Of a DNA stretch of 64,000 bases, positions 35,951 through 45,341 are shown in pieces. A program made the position numbers and the translations under genes. The stretch is taken from contig NZ_NJAG01000036.1 in assembly GCF_002872335.1 (NCBI RefSeq), positions 1 through 64,000 of the forward strand. Reading direction: 5' to 3'. The DNA is from Siphonobacter sp. BAB-5405. Its GTDB lineage: Bacteria > Bacteroidota > Bacteroidia > Cytophagales > Spirosomataceae. Within the stretch, counting starts at the first letter, position 1; every line of letters begins with the position of its first letter. The notes under the pieces were generated by a model that worked only from the letters and a program-made list of their open reading frames with translations, was not told where the DNA came from and searched no databases.

Positions 35951-36570
35951 CAGTTGCTTAACGCTACGGCGTGGTGCAGGAATTGGGGATTTTCAGCCTC
36001 TTTAATCAAAAAATCCGCTACACTGGCTCGGGAAATGGGGCCGACCCGCATGCCTGCTTCCAGCTGCGGATAGAAGCGATAAGAGGGGTTCAGATCCTGA
36101 TTGGTGAGCATGCCGGGTCGGACGATCTCCCAGGACAGGGAGCTTTGCTGCAAGTGTTGTTCTGCTTGTCCTTTATCCTCGTATTCGTTCCGGAGAAAAA
36201 AATGGATTACCAGCTTCATCCACCAGCTCAGGTAAGGTTTGCTGGTACCCGCCCCAAAGCCCGTAACCCACAAAATCGGTACTTTGATAGAGTCTGGCAG
36301 GCTTAGCAAAGCCCGAGCCGTATCCGTGAATAGCGTACCCGCGTTTTTCTTTTTTGTACCAATGGTGATTAGAATGGCTTCGGCCTGCTGAACCGCTTTC
36401 TGTAAGTCCTGCGGAACGGTAGCATTGCCCTGAATCTTGGTTAACAGGGGATGATCGGGTAGGGGAATTTCGCTACGAGCCAGGGCCGTTACGGTATGCC
36501 CTTTGCGAAGGGCCTGTTGCGTAGTCAACAACCCGATTCCCGACGAAGCACCAATAATTGCAATTTTCAT
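35950..36570 (-). CDS. NAD(P)-binding Rossmann-fold protein (atypical SDR)
   Basis: 206 residues from ATG 36570 (MKIAIIGASSGIG), chosen because it overlaps the upstream stop by ATGA; a 30-residue non-conserved extension exists upstream. The N-terminal GASSGIG binds NAD(P); EAILITIGTKKKN, VTGFGAGTS and WEIVRPGMLTN match the NAD(P)H-binding epimerase/BVR-B/YwnB-like group. Last gene of an operon with the IMPase-like gene and the frameshifted AraC gene. Substrate unknown. Confidence 0.85.
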   Translation of the reverse strand: MKIAIIGASSGIGLLTTQQALRKGHTVTALARSEIPLPDHPLLTKIQGNATVPQDLQKAVQQAEAILITIGTKKKNAGTLFTDTARALLSLPDSIKVPILWVTGFGAGTSKPYLSWWMKLVIHFFLRNEYEDKGQAEQHLQQSSLSWEIVRPGMLTNQDLNPSYRFYPQLEAGMRVGPISRASVADFLIKEAENPQFLHHAVALSN

Positions 36571-37382
36571 ACGCGTTCGTGAGTTTTTGACTGGGCCTGT
36601 AGATACTGGTCGGCAACGCCGGGAGCGGTTACCAGCAAACTGCCTTCGCCCCAGTGCCATTGACGTCCGTCCGTCGTCCGAACATCGGCTCCGGCTTCCT
36701 GAGCAATGAGCAGGCCCGGTAACCAGTTGTACGTATCGAAACCTTCTTCGTAAAAAAGATCAATGCGTCCGGCTCCCACGTAGGCCAGTTGCAGAGCGTG
36801 GGGACCATAGTTACGCAGCACGCCCACGTGCGTAAGCAAATCCGTTACGGCCTGACCGGTTTTCTGGTTTAAGACGGGTTGGGTAGCGGACCCCTGCGGG
36901 TATTCAAAAACAGCCAGCATAAGCTGTAAATCCGTTTTCTGACTGGGTTTGATCGGCGAGCCGTTCAGGAAGGCACCTTTACCCTGTTCAGCCCAGAACA
37001 ACTCATCATGCATTGGATCGTAGATAGCCGCAAAGTAGGGCTGACCCTGGCGGATCAATACCAGATTGATGGTCCAGCCGTCGATGTGCTGCAAGTACTG
37101 AATGGCTCCATCCATAGTGTCGCACTGCCAGTATTCATCGATCGCCAGCGGTTGATTCTGAAGGTCGTAACTAAACTCTTCTTCGTGCCAGGGAATAGCT
37201 GGGAAATGGGCAGTCAGGGCCTCTTTGAGAATCGTTAAACACTGCTGGTCAATGCGATTCATCTCCTGCCAGAAAGCATCATTCGTTTGTGGAATCGGAA
37301 TGGTCCGGAAATCTGTTTTGAAAGCATTTCCAGCTTTCTGGATTGCGTTCAGTATAACGGGTACGTTGAGTTCGCTTTGCAT
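36567..37382 (-). CDS. Inositol monophosphatase-family protein with altered metal site
   Basis: 271 residues from ATG 37382 (MQSELNVPV); a TTG further upstream is unlikely. The fold of IMPase/CysQ phosphatases is recognisable: WHEEE (metal-ligand Glu region), CDTMDGAIQYLQ for the usual DPIDGT, YFAAIYDPMHDELFWAEQGKGAFLNG, GPHALQLAYVGAGRIDLFYE, and YNWLPGLLIAQEAGA for the usual WDxAAG. In the last motif the metal-binding Asp is Asn, and Thr of DG-T is Ala, so catalysis may be weakened, altered or lost. It overlaps the next gene by 4 bases (ATGA), implying translational coupling. Confidence 0.82.
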   Translation of the reverse strand: MQSELNVPVILNAIQKAGNAFKTDFRTIPIPQTNDAFWQEMNRIDQQCLTILKEALTAHFPAIPWHEEEFSYDLQNQPLAIDEYWQCDTMDGAIQYLQHIDGWTINLVLIRQGQPYFAAIYDPMHDELFWAEQGKGAFLNGSPIKPSQKTDLQLMLAVFEYPQGSATQPVLNQKTGQAVTDLLTHVGVLRNYGPHALQLAYVGAGRIDLFYEEGFDTYNWLPGLLIAQEAGADVRTTDGRQWHWGEGSLLVTAPGVADQYLQAQSKTHERV

Positions 37383-37459
37383 GACATCGTTGATTGTGTG
37401 ATGCAAAACACGCCTTTTTTGCAGGGAGGTAGGTAGTAGGAAAAAAGGCAAAACTAGTC

Positions 37460-38321
37460 CTAATCGCGGAATTGCTTCCGAAAGGCCAGCGGAGTAAGTC
37501 CCGTTGTCTTCCGAAAGAGCTTGCCAAAATAAACGGGTTCTTCGTAGCCGACCTGATAGCTGATTTCTTTGACACTGAGGGAAGTCGTGTACAGCAGGCG
37601 TTTGGCTTCCAGCATAGATCGTTGCTGAATGTGCGAGGAGACCGAATACCCCGTAAGGCCCTTGACCGTATCGTTTAAATGAGCTACGGTAATAGCCAGT
37701 TCCGCCGCGTACTGAGCGGGTTGTTTCCAGGTTTTGAAGTGACGCTGGAGTAAGACCCGAAAGGCTTGCTCGATTTGCGAGCCCCGGTTTTCGGGCGGCT
37801 TATCCGTATGGCTTATTGTACTTACCTGACTCGTCAGCAGACTTAGTAAAGCAGCCAGCAGATAGTGTACCGATCGATTGGAGGACTCCAGAGTCGCATC
37901 CGACTGCAGGTCGTTCATGAGCTGAATCAGCGTCAGGGATCTATGGTAAAAGTCGGACTTCGTCGAGTACGAGCGGGCGGCGGGAGGAATTGTTCCAGTA
38001 GAAAAGAGAACGAAGGGTCAACCAGGGAAGCATCAAATTCAATGGCCCAGCCTGGGCCTGGTACGCTTCCCGCAGGTAATGAACCTGACCCGGAAACACC
38101 AACAGAAAAGCCGGAGCGGCAAGGGATAAATCCTCAAAATCAAGAGTAACGAGGTACTCTCCCTGGGTAACCAGTACAAACAGGTAATGATCATCCTGAT
38201 GAGCCTGCGTGACCCCATGAGCGGTAGTCGTCGAAACGGGGTCCAGGCGATTCACCCAGATGCCCGCCTGAGCATCCGGCGAGAGTTCAAATTGTAAGAA
38301 GGGGGACGATTGTTTTTTCAA
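37460..38321 (-). pseudogene. AraC-family regulator split by two frameshifts
   Basis: The N-terminal cupin (MKKQSSPFLQFEL to HYLREAYQAQ) reads in one frame from 38321. Near 38044-38052 the sequence continues in a second frame (AIEFDASLVDPSFSFLLEQFL), and near 37975-37990 in a third (AARSYSTKSDFYHRSL through the double HTH ending LAFRKQFRD at 37460). Each step is corrected by one added base, for example A-W-A-I-E from gct-tgg-gcc at the first site. Restored, it would be a normal AraC protein of about 285 residues. Upstream partner of the IMPase-like/NAD(P)-binding operon (78-base gap). True decay or sequencing error cannot be decided here. Confidence 0.82.
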
Positions 38322-38710
38322 GGGAGAGTCGCCTGGTCTGGATTCAAAGGTACTTATCCTTTTAATCGATCAGTGCTTCCATTGCATCAAGTATTCCTTT
38401 TCCCGCTCAGGGGGTTAAAACAAAGAAGTCCGATTTAAGGGTACTCCTATTCAATGACGAAAAGTTTTGGGGAAGCTCCTGAGGTAAAAGAAAATTCCTT
38501 TTCGAACGCTCACAAGGCATTCGTACTATCTCTTGCCAGCATTCGGGTCTGCTGGCCGTGAAAACCCTGTCAAAGTACCGCATTACCGTCGATTCTTACC
38601 GTTTCCGAGAGCTATTCAAGCCGTAGGTTTGTCCTGTCCATTCGCAGTACTTAACACCCGTACTACGCTGGGCCGCCTACTTGATTTATCACCTAAATCC
38701 ATCGAATCGT
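38322..38710. other. Divergent intergenic region with a promoter
   Basis: 389 bases between the frameshifted AraC gene (minus) and the alpha/beta hydrolase gene (plus). Apart from the promoter-like element at 38602-38631 and a short CCAGCA/TGCTGG dyad near 38545, nothing recognisable. Confidence 0.5.
38602..38631 (+). promoter_or_regulatory. Bacteroidota-type promoter of the hydrolase operon
   Basis: TTTC, 18 bases, TAGGTTTG: perfect -7 TAnnTTTG with a one-mismatch -33 box, about 80 bases before the ATG at 38711. Confidence 0.4.
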
Positions 38711-39709
38711 ATGAACCGTGCAACTACGCTTGAGGAACTCAAACCCGTTCCCTATGCACAGGATCCTCATTTGTCGCAGGGGGTAAAAGCCTTTTTGAAA
38801 ATCCTGAATTCGGCCGGAGGGCCACCGCTGGAAACCCTGTCACCTCAGGAGGCCCGGCAAGTACTGATCGACGCCCAGGCTTCCGTACCCGTGGACCTGT
38901 CGGGAATCGACGAATCGGAACGGATGATCACGGCGGATGGCTACACCATTAAGCTCAACATCGTACGGCCCGCGGGAGTAGCGGAAAAACTGCCCGTATT
39001 CATCTATATTCATGGGGGCGGCTGGGTACTGGGCGATTTCCCCACGCACAAGCGGTTGGTACGCGATTTAGTGGTGGCGTCCGGATTTGTAGCTGTCTTC
39101 GTCAACTATACGCCCAGTCCGGAAGCTCAGTACCCCCAGGCCACCAATGAAATCTACGCCGCTACCAAATGGGTGGCTGAACACGGCGATGAAATCAACG
39201 TAGACGCCACCAAGCTGGCGGTGGTAGGCAATAGCGTCGGTGGTAATATGACTGCCGTAACCTGCCTGAAAGCCAAAGAAAACGGCGGTCCGGATATTAA
39301 ATGTCAGGTACTGTTCTGGCCCATTGTCGATGCGGATTTTGAAACCGATTCGTATAAACTCTTTGGAGAGGACCGTTTCCTGACTACCCCGCTGATGAAG
39401 TGGCTGTACGATCAGTACACCACCGATCCGGCGGAACGCAAACAGATGTACGCTTCTCCCTTACAGGCTACCGTCGAACAACTCCAGGGATTGCCACCGG
39501 CCCTGATTCAAATCGCCGAAAACGATATTCTACGCGATGAAGGAGAAGCCTACGGACGAAAACTGGACGAAGCGGGCGTCAGCGTCACGACCATCCGGTA
39601 CAACGGAATGATTCACGATTTCGGCTTGCTCAACGGCTTAGCCGATCTCCCTCCGGTACGCTCGCTCTTTTTGCACGCGGCGGCTGAACTCAAAAAATAC
39701 CTGCGTTAA
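38711..39709 (+). CDS. HSL-type alpha/beta hydrolase (esterase)
   Basis: 332 residues from ATG 38711 (MNRATTLEEL). Cytosolic esterase of the hormone-sensitive-lipase group: oxyanion-hole motif HGGGW, nucleophile elbow GNSVGGN with the catalytic Ser, a late Asp (AENDILRDEG) and the catalytic His in GMIHDFGLL. Likely hydrolyses short-chain or aromatic esters; the natural substrate is unknown. First of two adjacent hydrolase genes (23-base gap), probably one transcript. Confidence 0.92.
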   Translation: MNRATTLEELKPVPYAQDPHLSQGVKAFLKILNSAGGPPLETLSPQEARQVLIDAQASVPVDLSGIDESERMITADGYTIKLNIVRPAGVAEKLPVFIYIHGGGWVLGDFPTHKRLVRDLVVASGFVAVFVNYTPSPEAQYPQATNEIYAATKWVAEHGDEINVDATKLAVVGNSVGGNMTAVTCLKAKENGGPDIKCQVLFWPIVDADFETDSYKLFGEDRFLTTPLMKWLYDQYTTDPAERKQMYASPLQATVEQLQGLPPALIQIAENDILRDEGEAYGRKLDEAGVSVTTIRYNGMIHDFGLLNGLADLPPVRSLFLHAAAELKKYLR

Positions 39710-39732
39710 TCCAACCCATTCCTCTTCTACGC

Positions 39733-40512
39733 ATGGGAACTCTCAAACGCGTCGGTTTCGGCGTACTAATCACTTTACTTATGGCCGCAACGGAAGAATC
39801 GATGGCTCAATCAGCCACCACTGGCGTTAAAAATGTCGTACTGGTGCACGGTACCTGGGCCGATGGCTCCAGCTGGTCGAAAGTGATTCCGCTCCTGGAA
39901 GCCAGGGGCTTGCACGTGGTGGCGGTACAAAACCCCCTGACTTCGCTCGGCGAAGACGTAGCGGCAACCAAACGGGCCATTGAGCTACAGGAGGGACCCG
40001 TACTATTGGTAGGCCATTCCTGGGGCGGCGGCGTAATCACCGAAGCAGGTAATCACGATCAGGTGGCCGGACTCGTCTACGTAGCGGCGGCGGCTCCCGA
40101 TGAAGGACAGTCCTTTCTGGAACTGGTCCAAACGGCTCCGGCTACGCCCGGCAATGATGAGATTCGACCCGATAAGTACGGCTTTGTCAGCATGTCGCCG
40201 AAGGGTATTTTCGAAGATTTTGCCCAGGATCTACCCGAATCCGAGCGAAAACTGATTCTGGCTACGCAGGGACCGCAGGCGTTTGCCGCCCTCAAGGAGA
40301 AGATTTCGAAAGCGGCCTGGAAAACGAAGCCCTCCTGGTACGTGGTGGCGGCTAACGACCGGATGATCAACCCTGATCTCGAACGGACGCTGGCGAAGAA
40401 GCTCAAGGCTACTACGGTGGAAGTGCCCACGAGTCACGTCGCGATGCTGGCTCAACCGGAAAAAATTGCTTCGGTTATTGTTGAAGCAGCCAGCAAAGTC
40501 AAAAACAAATAA
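39733..40512 (+). CDS. Exported alpha/beta hydrolase
   Basis: 259 residues. N-terminal signal peptide (about 1-26, ATEESMAQ), then an alpha/beta hydrolase core: VVLVHGTWADGSSW, nucleophile elbow GHSWGGG, AANDRMINP with the acid, and SHVAML with the catalytic His. This matches the small EstC-like/salicylate-esterase-like hydrolases. The signal peptide puts it in the periplasm, unlike its cytosolic upstream neighbour. The transcript ends at the hairpin 40520-40563. Confidence 0.9.
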   Translation: MGTLKRVGFGVLITLLMAATEESMAQSATTGVKNVVLVHGTWADGSSWSKVIPLLEARGLHVVAVQNPLTSLGEDVAATKRAIELQEGPVLLVGHSWGGGVITEAGNHDQVAGLVYVAAAAPDEGQSFLELVQTAPATPGNDEIRPDKYGFVSMSPKGIFEDFAQDLPESERKLILATQGPQAFAALKEKISKAAWKTKPSWYVVAANDRMINPDLERTLAKKLKATTVEVPTSHVAMLAQPEKIASVIVEAASKVKNK

Positions 40513-40519
40513 GGACTAG

Positions 40520-40563
40520 AACGCAGCGGGGGTCGATGGCTACACCCGCTGCGTTTTATTTAT
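40520..40563 (+). terminator. Rho-independent terminator of the two-hydrolase operon
   Basis: AACGCAGCGGG pairs exactly with CCCGCTGCGTT around a 14-base loop and is followed by TTATTTATTTTTTTA, 8 bases after the stop codon. Confidence 0.88.
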
Positions 40564-40613
40564 TTTTTTATGCCAGAGAAGCCTTGCCGACTTCTCTGTT
40601 TACCTCTTACCTT

Positions 40614-41555
40614 ATGAATAGCTCCATTTTAGGTCTGCATCACATTACGGCCATTGCCAATAGTGCAAAACGCAACTATGATTTCTATACCCAGGTTTTG
40701 GGCTTACGCATGGTCAAAAAAACGGTCAATTTTGATGACCCGACGACCTATCATTTTTATTACGGCGATGAAAAGGGTACGCCCGGTACCCTTCTGACTT
40801 TTTTTCCCTGGGAAGGAATCGGACCGGGTCGAAACGGCATTGGGATGGCTACGGAAATCGGATATTCCGTTCCAAAAGGTAGTCTGGATCAATGGGCCGA
40901 GCGTTTTCGGAAGCTGGATGTATCCATGGGGGAACGGACCGAACGTTTTAACGAAACCATATTGCCATTTTCAGATCCTGATGGTCTAGCCCTTACCCTG
41001 TTAGCTACGAATCAAGCGGAGAATCCGGCAGTCTGGGAAACGGCAGAAGTAAAGCGGGATATGGCAACGCAAGGTTTTCATAGTGTAACGCTCACCCTGC
41101 AAAACATAGAGGCTACGGCTAAAATCCTGACCGACGTATTGGGGTATCGTCAGCTTGCTCAGGAAGGGAATCGATACCGATTCCAGACCGATGCCGTATC
41201 TACTGCGTCGATTGTGGATTTGCTGGAAGAACCGGAAGGTATACTCGGACGCAACGCCGCCGGAACCAATCATCACGTAGCCTTCCGGGTCACTAACGAA
41301 GCGATTCAAATGGAATTCAGGGAGAAAATCCTGGAGAGTGGCTTACAAATCACCTCCAAAATCAACCGGGATTATTTCTTCTCCCTGTACTTCCGCGAAC
41401 CCGGAGGCGTCCTGTTTGAAATTGCAACGGATAATCCCGGTTTCATGGTCGACGAACCGCTGGCCGAACTCGGGAGTCAGCTAAAACTTCCCAGACAATA
41501 CGAAAGCTCGCGGTCGAAAATAGAACAAGGGTTACCGCCGCTGGATACGAACTAA
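40614..41555 (+). CDS. Glyoxalase-family ring-cleaving dioxygenase (MhqO-like)
   Basis: 313 residues from ATG 40614 (MNSSILGLHHITAIA); an upstream extension would run through the terminator. Two vicinal-oxygen-chelate domains in tandem (about 5-140 and 155-290). Metal-ligand His and Glu candidates are in LGLHHITAIA, GFHSVTL, NHHVAF and GGVLFEIATD. The same architecture is found in Bacillus MhqA/MhqO proteins that handle hydroquinones and in other putative extradiol dioxygenases. Neighbouring esterases would fit aromatic-compound detoxification, but this is inference. Confidence 0.85.
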   Translation: MNSSILGLHHITAIANSAKRNYDFYTQVLGLRMVKKTVNFDDPTTYHFYYGDEKGTPGTLLTFFPWEGIGPGRNGIGMATEIGYSVPKGSLDQWAERFRKLDVSMGERTERFNETILPFSDPDGLALTLLATNQAENPAVWETAEVKRDMATQGFHSVTLTLQNIEATAKILTDVLGYRQLAQEGNRYRFQTDAVSTASIVDLLEEPEGILGRNAAGTNHHVAFRVTNEAIQMEFREKILESGLQITSKINRDYFFSLYFREPGGVLFEIATDNPGFMVDEPLAELGSQLKLPRQYESSRSKIEQGLPPLDTN

Positions 41556-41629
41556 ACGAGTTTGGATGTTCCACCTACCGCTCCGGATTTGGTAAATAGT
41601 TTGTCAATCAACCGTATTCTTACCTTCTT

Positions 41630-42631
41630 ATGAAAACGATTGGACTTTGTGGATTTGGCCGAATTGGCCGGCAATTTCTACGAATCGCTCTACAGCATCA
41701 GTGGTTTGTACCCACCGCTATTGCGGATATTCGGGATGAACCAACCCTGGCCGCTTTGTTTGCCGTTGATACCAATTACGGTCGATGGCCGGAGCCCGTT
41801 TCGGGCAGTGAAGGTTTACTTACCATCGGCGACCGGAACATTCCCTACTACAATTCCGCGAAGGAAGTACCGGACTGGTCCGCCCTGGGCGTGGATCTGG
41901 TGGTGGACTGTACAGGCCGGGCTACAACGCAGGCCGGAGCCCAGGTTCATCTAAATCGGGGAGCGAAGTACGTACTGGTGAGTGCTCCCAGCAAAACGCT
42001 GGCCGATTGTGATGCAGTACTGCTAAAAGGGATCAATCTGAATACGTTTGACGCGGCAAATCACCGGATCATTAGCATGGGGAGCTGTACAACCAATGCT
42101 CTGGCCGCCGTGGTCAAAGTGATCCTGGAAAACTTTGGCATCCAATACGGACTTTTCTCAACGGTTCACTCGTATACCAATTCCCAGTCACTTACCGACC
42201 AGCCCATGAAAGATCGACGGGACTCCTGGGCGGCGGCGGAGAACATTATACCCTCGTCGTCGGGGGCCGCTCGGGCTCTTCAGTTTATCTGGAAAGACCT
42301 TCAGATCACGGGTAAGGCGTACCGCGTTCCCACCCGCACGGGGAGTATTGCCGAACTGAATCTCATTACTGAAAAGGATTGTACGGTAGCGGAAGTCAAT
42401 GATGCGTTCCGTAAAGCGGCCACCGATGGACCTTTGCAAGGGGTAATGGATGTACTGGAAGATCAGTGGGCGTCCTCCCGAATCGTTGCCGACCCGCATT
42501 CGTCCATCGTCGACTTACCCCTGACGGCCAAAGAGGGCAAACTATTATCAGTAGCCGCCTGGTACGATAACGAGTGGGGTTTTTCCAATCGTTTGGCCGA
42601 AGTCGCCGCTTTTCTGCTGGAACGAATCTAG
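41630..42631 (+). CDS. Divergent glyceraldehyde-3-phosphate dehydrogenase paralogue
   Basis: 333-residue type I GAPDH fold. The N-terminal GFGRIGR binds NAD, the catalytic Cys is in SMGSCTTNALAA and the His in STVHSYTN. WYDNEWGFSNRL ends the fold. Several normally invariant stretches differ: ASCTTN reads GSCTTN, STGAAK reads SSGAAR, and the VPT-NVSVVDL stretch reads VPTRTGSIAEL. Thus it is probably a secondary GAPDH or a related aldehyde dehydrogenase (e.g. erythrose-4-phosphate-type) rather than the main glycolytic enzyme. Monocistronic with its own terminator. Confidence 0.88.
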   Translation: MKTIGLCGFGRIGRQFLRIALQHQWFVPTAIADIRDEPTLAALFAVDTNYGRWPEPVSGSEGLLTIGDRNIPYYNSAKEVPDWSALGVDLVVDCTGRATTQAGAQVHLNRGAKYVLVSAPSKTLADCDAVLLKGINLNTFDAANHRIISMGSCTTNALAAVVKVILENFGIQYGLFSTVHSYTNSQSLTDQPMKDRRDSWAAAENIIPSSSGAARALQFIWKDLQITGKAYRVPTRTGSIAELNLITEKDCTVAEVNDAFRKAATDGPLQGVMDVLEDQWASSRIVADPHSSIVDLPLTAKEGKLLSVAAWYDNEWGFSNRLAEVAAFLLERI

Positions 42632-43004
42632 AAATGATCCTTGTAAGGGCTTGATAATTAGAGCTGTGAAGGCTCTGCAAAAAAGAGATTACTACTCCTT
42701 TGCAGAGCTTTCACAGATTCGCAGTGGGCCGGATTATAGGTGCGAATATTAAGGTTGTACAGCAAGTGGTTCAGTTAGTAAGTAGGTGTCTATTATGGTA
42801 AGTTCAAGGCTTGTCGCTAGGTGTGGTTCGTTCTCTTTCCAAATCACGTATAAGAGACCCGGAAGTAACCCCTAAGCTTTTAGATCAAGAACCATAAGCC
42901 CTGGCTAATCCCTAACCTAATTGGCGTGGAAGCTCGTATCTTTATTGTGAGCTATTTTTGTTTGTGGCCACTTCTAACGAGCAGTGCTACTGCCGCCTAA
43001 ACAA
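42632..43004. other. Intergenic region with terminator and probable promoter
   Basis: 373 bases between GAPDH and the sensor kinase gene. It contains the terminator 42664-42716 and a TATTTTTG box at 42953-42960, 44 bases before the kinase ATG, which may be its -7 element although no -33 partner is clear. Confidence 0.5.
42664..42716 (+). terminator. Stem-loop terminator after GAPDH
   Basis: 18-bp arms CTGTGAAGGCTCTGCAAA and TTTGCAGAGCTTTCACAG; the only non-Watson-Crick pair is a G-U wobble in plus-strand RNA, indicating use by the plus-strand GAPDH gene. Confidence 0.75.
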
Positions 43005-45341
43005 ATGCATAACGATTGGCAAGCCATTCAGCGAATCAGTACGGGAAAACCTACGCGTGTAGTTCTTCTTTTGGGTCTGATTTTGTTCAGCTTATCGGCG
43101 ATTGGGCAGAACATCAACCGACCCATGGTCAATCAGTTGTTGCTTCAGTTACACCACAGTAAAGCGGACGAAAACCGGGTGCATGTGTTGATGGAACTGG
43201 GCAAGTTTCATATCTATAAGCCGGGGGAGGCTAAAATTGATTTAGATAGTGGACGAACGTATCTGAATCGGGCTAAAAAATTAAGTGACTCCCTGCACTT
43301 GTTAAGCTGGTACCATGATGCAGAAAGTATGCTGGTAGTAGCAGATCTGGAAGAAAGAAATACCCAAAATGGACAAGCTCGATTGATGCGGTTGATCCGT
43401 GATTGTCAACGAACCGGCGATCGGCTGGGGGAGGCCAATACCCGCTTCAGGTGGGCCGTTTGGTTGCGGAATAGTAGTGAGGATTACCAACCGGTCTTTG
43501 CTAATTTCCGTCAGGCGGCCGCCATCTATCGGTCTTTACCCAATCCTGAAAAGGAAATCAGTGCCCTGAAAGAAATGGCCGATACCTATCTCTATCAGGG
43601 GGATCTGGACAGTGCGGAGGCGGGTTTGAACCAGGCATTACATCGCTACAAAGCCATTAAATACCCAAAGCTCCATTACACCTATAATTCCTTATCCAGT
43701 GTAGGTATCCTGAAGGGCGATTATGAAAAGGGCTTACGCTACGCTCTTCTTGGCATTGAAAATATGCACCAAACGGGCGATACGGCTTCCGCAGCCGCCT
43801 ATTACAGTGACTTGGGGCGTATTTATGAGGAGACGGGCAACCATCCGAAAGCCTTGGAATGGTACAAAAAATCACTGGCGAAGTGGCGACAGGAAAAGTT
43901 AGCCAACTTTGCCATGTTTAACACCGCCGGTTTTATTACCAAAGACCTGATTGCCCAACATAAACCGAAGGAAGCTCTTCAGTTACTGAATAAACTGATT
44001 CAGGAAATCCCCACCAATACATTCATTCAAAAAGCCTGTGTGGCTCAAAATTTAGCCTATTGTTACGATGCCTTGCATCAATACCCCATAGCCGAACACT
44101 ACTACAAAGAAGCCTTGGCTTGGTACCAAAAGAATAAACTTGATTTTGAGGCTTCTCAAAAGGCCGAGCAGGACATTGGGACTTTTTATTTGAAGCAAAA
44201 AGACTTCGTAAAAGCCGAATTTCATCTTCGCAAAGCACTGCGTTTTTCTCCGCAAAAAAACGCCCGTTCCACCATCAAAGATATTCACCTACTGTTATTC
44301 AAAGTGGATTCGGCCCGGGGGAATTACGTGTCGGCCATTCAACATTTCCGGCTACACAAAGCGTTAAGTGATTCGCTGTTTAATGAAAAGAAAAGTAAGC
44401 AGATCGCCAGTTTGCAAATCAAATACGATACCCGAAAGAAAGAGCAGGACATCGCCTTGCTTCGGGAACAAAGCCGACTCCAGCAAATTGAGCTTAGCCA
44501 CGAACGAACAACCCGTAACGGCATCATCTTCGGGGCCGTTCTTCTGGCCGGATTATTAGGGGTGAGTTACCAGCAGTACCGGCTCAAGCAGCGGAGTAAT
44601 CAGCTTTTACAAACGAAGCAGCTCGAAATCAATCGTAAAAATGATTCGCTGGGGCAAATTCTACTGGAGAAGGAAAATCTGCTGGAAGAAAAAGAATGGA
44701 TGCTCAAAGAAATCCATCACCGGGTAAAAAACAACCTGCAGATTATTTCCAGTATGCTCAATACTCAGTTGAATTTTCTACAGGATTCTAACGCCCGCAC
44801 GGCCATCAAGGATAGCCAGAACCGGGTACATGCCATGGCTTTGATCCACCAGAAACTATATCAGTCAGAACATCTGGCTTTGGTAAACATGGCCGAGTTT
44901 ATCCATGAAATCGTTGATTACCTGATGGAATCCTTCCCGCAAACGGAGCGTATCCGAACCAAACTGGATGTGTCGGGAATTCAGATGGATGTTGCCCAGG
45001 CCATTCCCATTGGGCTGATCATCAACGAAGCCGTAACCAACTCACTTAAATACGCTTTTCCCCACAATCGTCCGGGATTAATTGGGATACAGCTACAGTG
45101 GGTACAACCACATCAGTACCGCCTGAGGATTTGCGATGATGGCGTAGGATTTCCCCAGGAGCTAAACCTTGAAGATGTCCCCACGCTTGGACTCACCATG
45201 ATTCGGGGCCTGAGTCGACAAATCGGAGCCGATCTGGTGATTAACCAAGCCAATGGGGTGGAGATTTGTTTAGAATTTGGCGGTATACCCAAAACGGACC
45301 GAGCCAAAGAAAGGCAGGTTGTACTGGATAGGCCGCTTTAG
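43005..45341 (+). CDS. TPR-containing sensor histidine kinase (HisKA_2 type)
   Basis: 778 residues from ATG 43005 (a GTG 21 bases earlier is an alternative). N-terminal hydrophobic signal or helix (about 22-41, [17 protein letters not shown]), a periplasmic array of TPR repeats (about 50-460), coiled coil, one membrane helix (about 505-523), another coiled coil, and a cytoplasmic HisKA_2 kinase: [18 protein letters not shown] with the phospho-accepting His at 571/572, N box [14 protein letters not shown], and G boxes ICDDGVGFP and GLTMIRGL. Convergent, stop to stop, with a sigma-54 response regulator that is its obvious partner. The signal sensed by the TPR domain is unknown. Confidence 0.92.
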   Translation: MHNDWQAIQRISTGKPTRVVLLLGLILFSLSAIGQNINRPMVNQLLLQLHHSKADENRVHVLMELGKFHIYKPGEAKIDLDSGRTYLNRAKKLSDSLHLLSWYHDAESMLVVADLEERNTQNGQARLMRLIRDCQRTGDRLGEANTRFRWAVWLRNSSEDYQPVFANFRQAAAIYRSLPNPEKEISALKEMADTYLYQGDLDSAEAGLNQALHRYKAIKYPKLHYTYNSLSSVGILKGDYEKGLRYALLGIENMHQTGDTASAAAYYSDLGRIYEETGNHPKALEWYKKSLAKWRQEKLANFAMFNTAGFITKDLIAQHKPKEALQLLNKLIQEIPTNTFIQKACVAQNLAYCYDALHQYPIAEHYYKEALAWYQKNKLDFEASQKAEQDIGTFYLKQKDFVKAEFHLRKALRFSPQKNARSTIKDIHLLLFKVDSARGNYVSAIQHFRLHKALSDSLFNEKKSKQIASLQIKYDTRKKEQDIALLREQSRLQQIELSHERTTRNGIIFGAVLLAGLLGVSYQQYRLKQRSNQLLQTKQLEINRKNDSLGQILLEKENLLEEKEWMLKEIHHRVKNNLQIISSMLNTQLNFLQDSNARTAIKDSQNRVHAMALIHQKLYQSEHLALVNMAEFIHEIVDYLMESFPQTERIRTKLDVSGIQMDVAQAIPIGLIINEAVTNSLKYAFPHNRPGLIGIQLQWVQPHQYRLRICDDGVGFPQELNLEDVPTLGLTMIRGLSRQIGADLVINQANGVEICLEFGGIPKTDRAKERQVVLDRPL

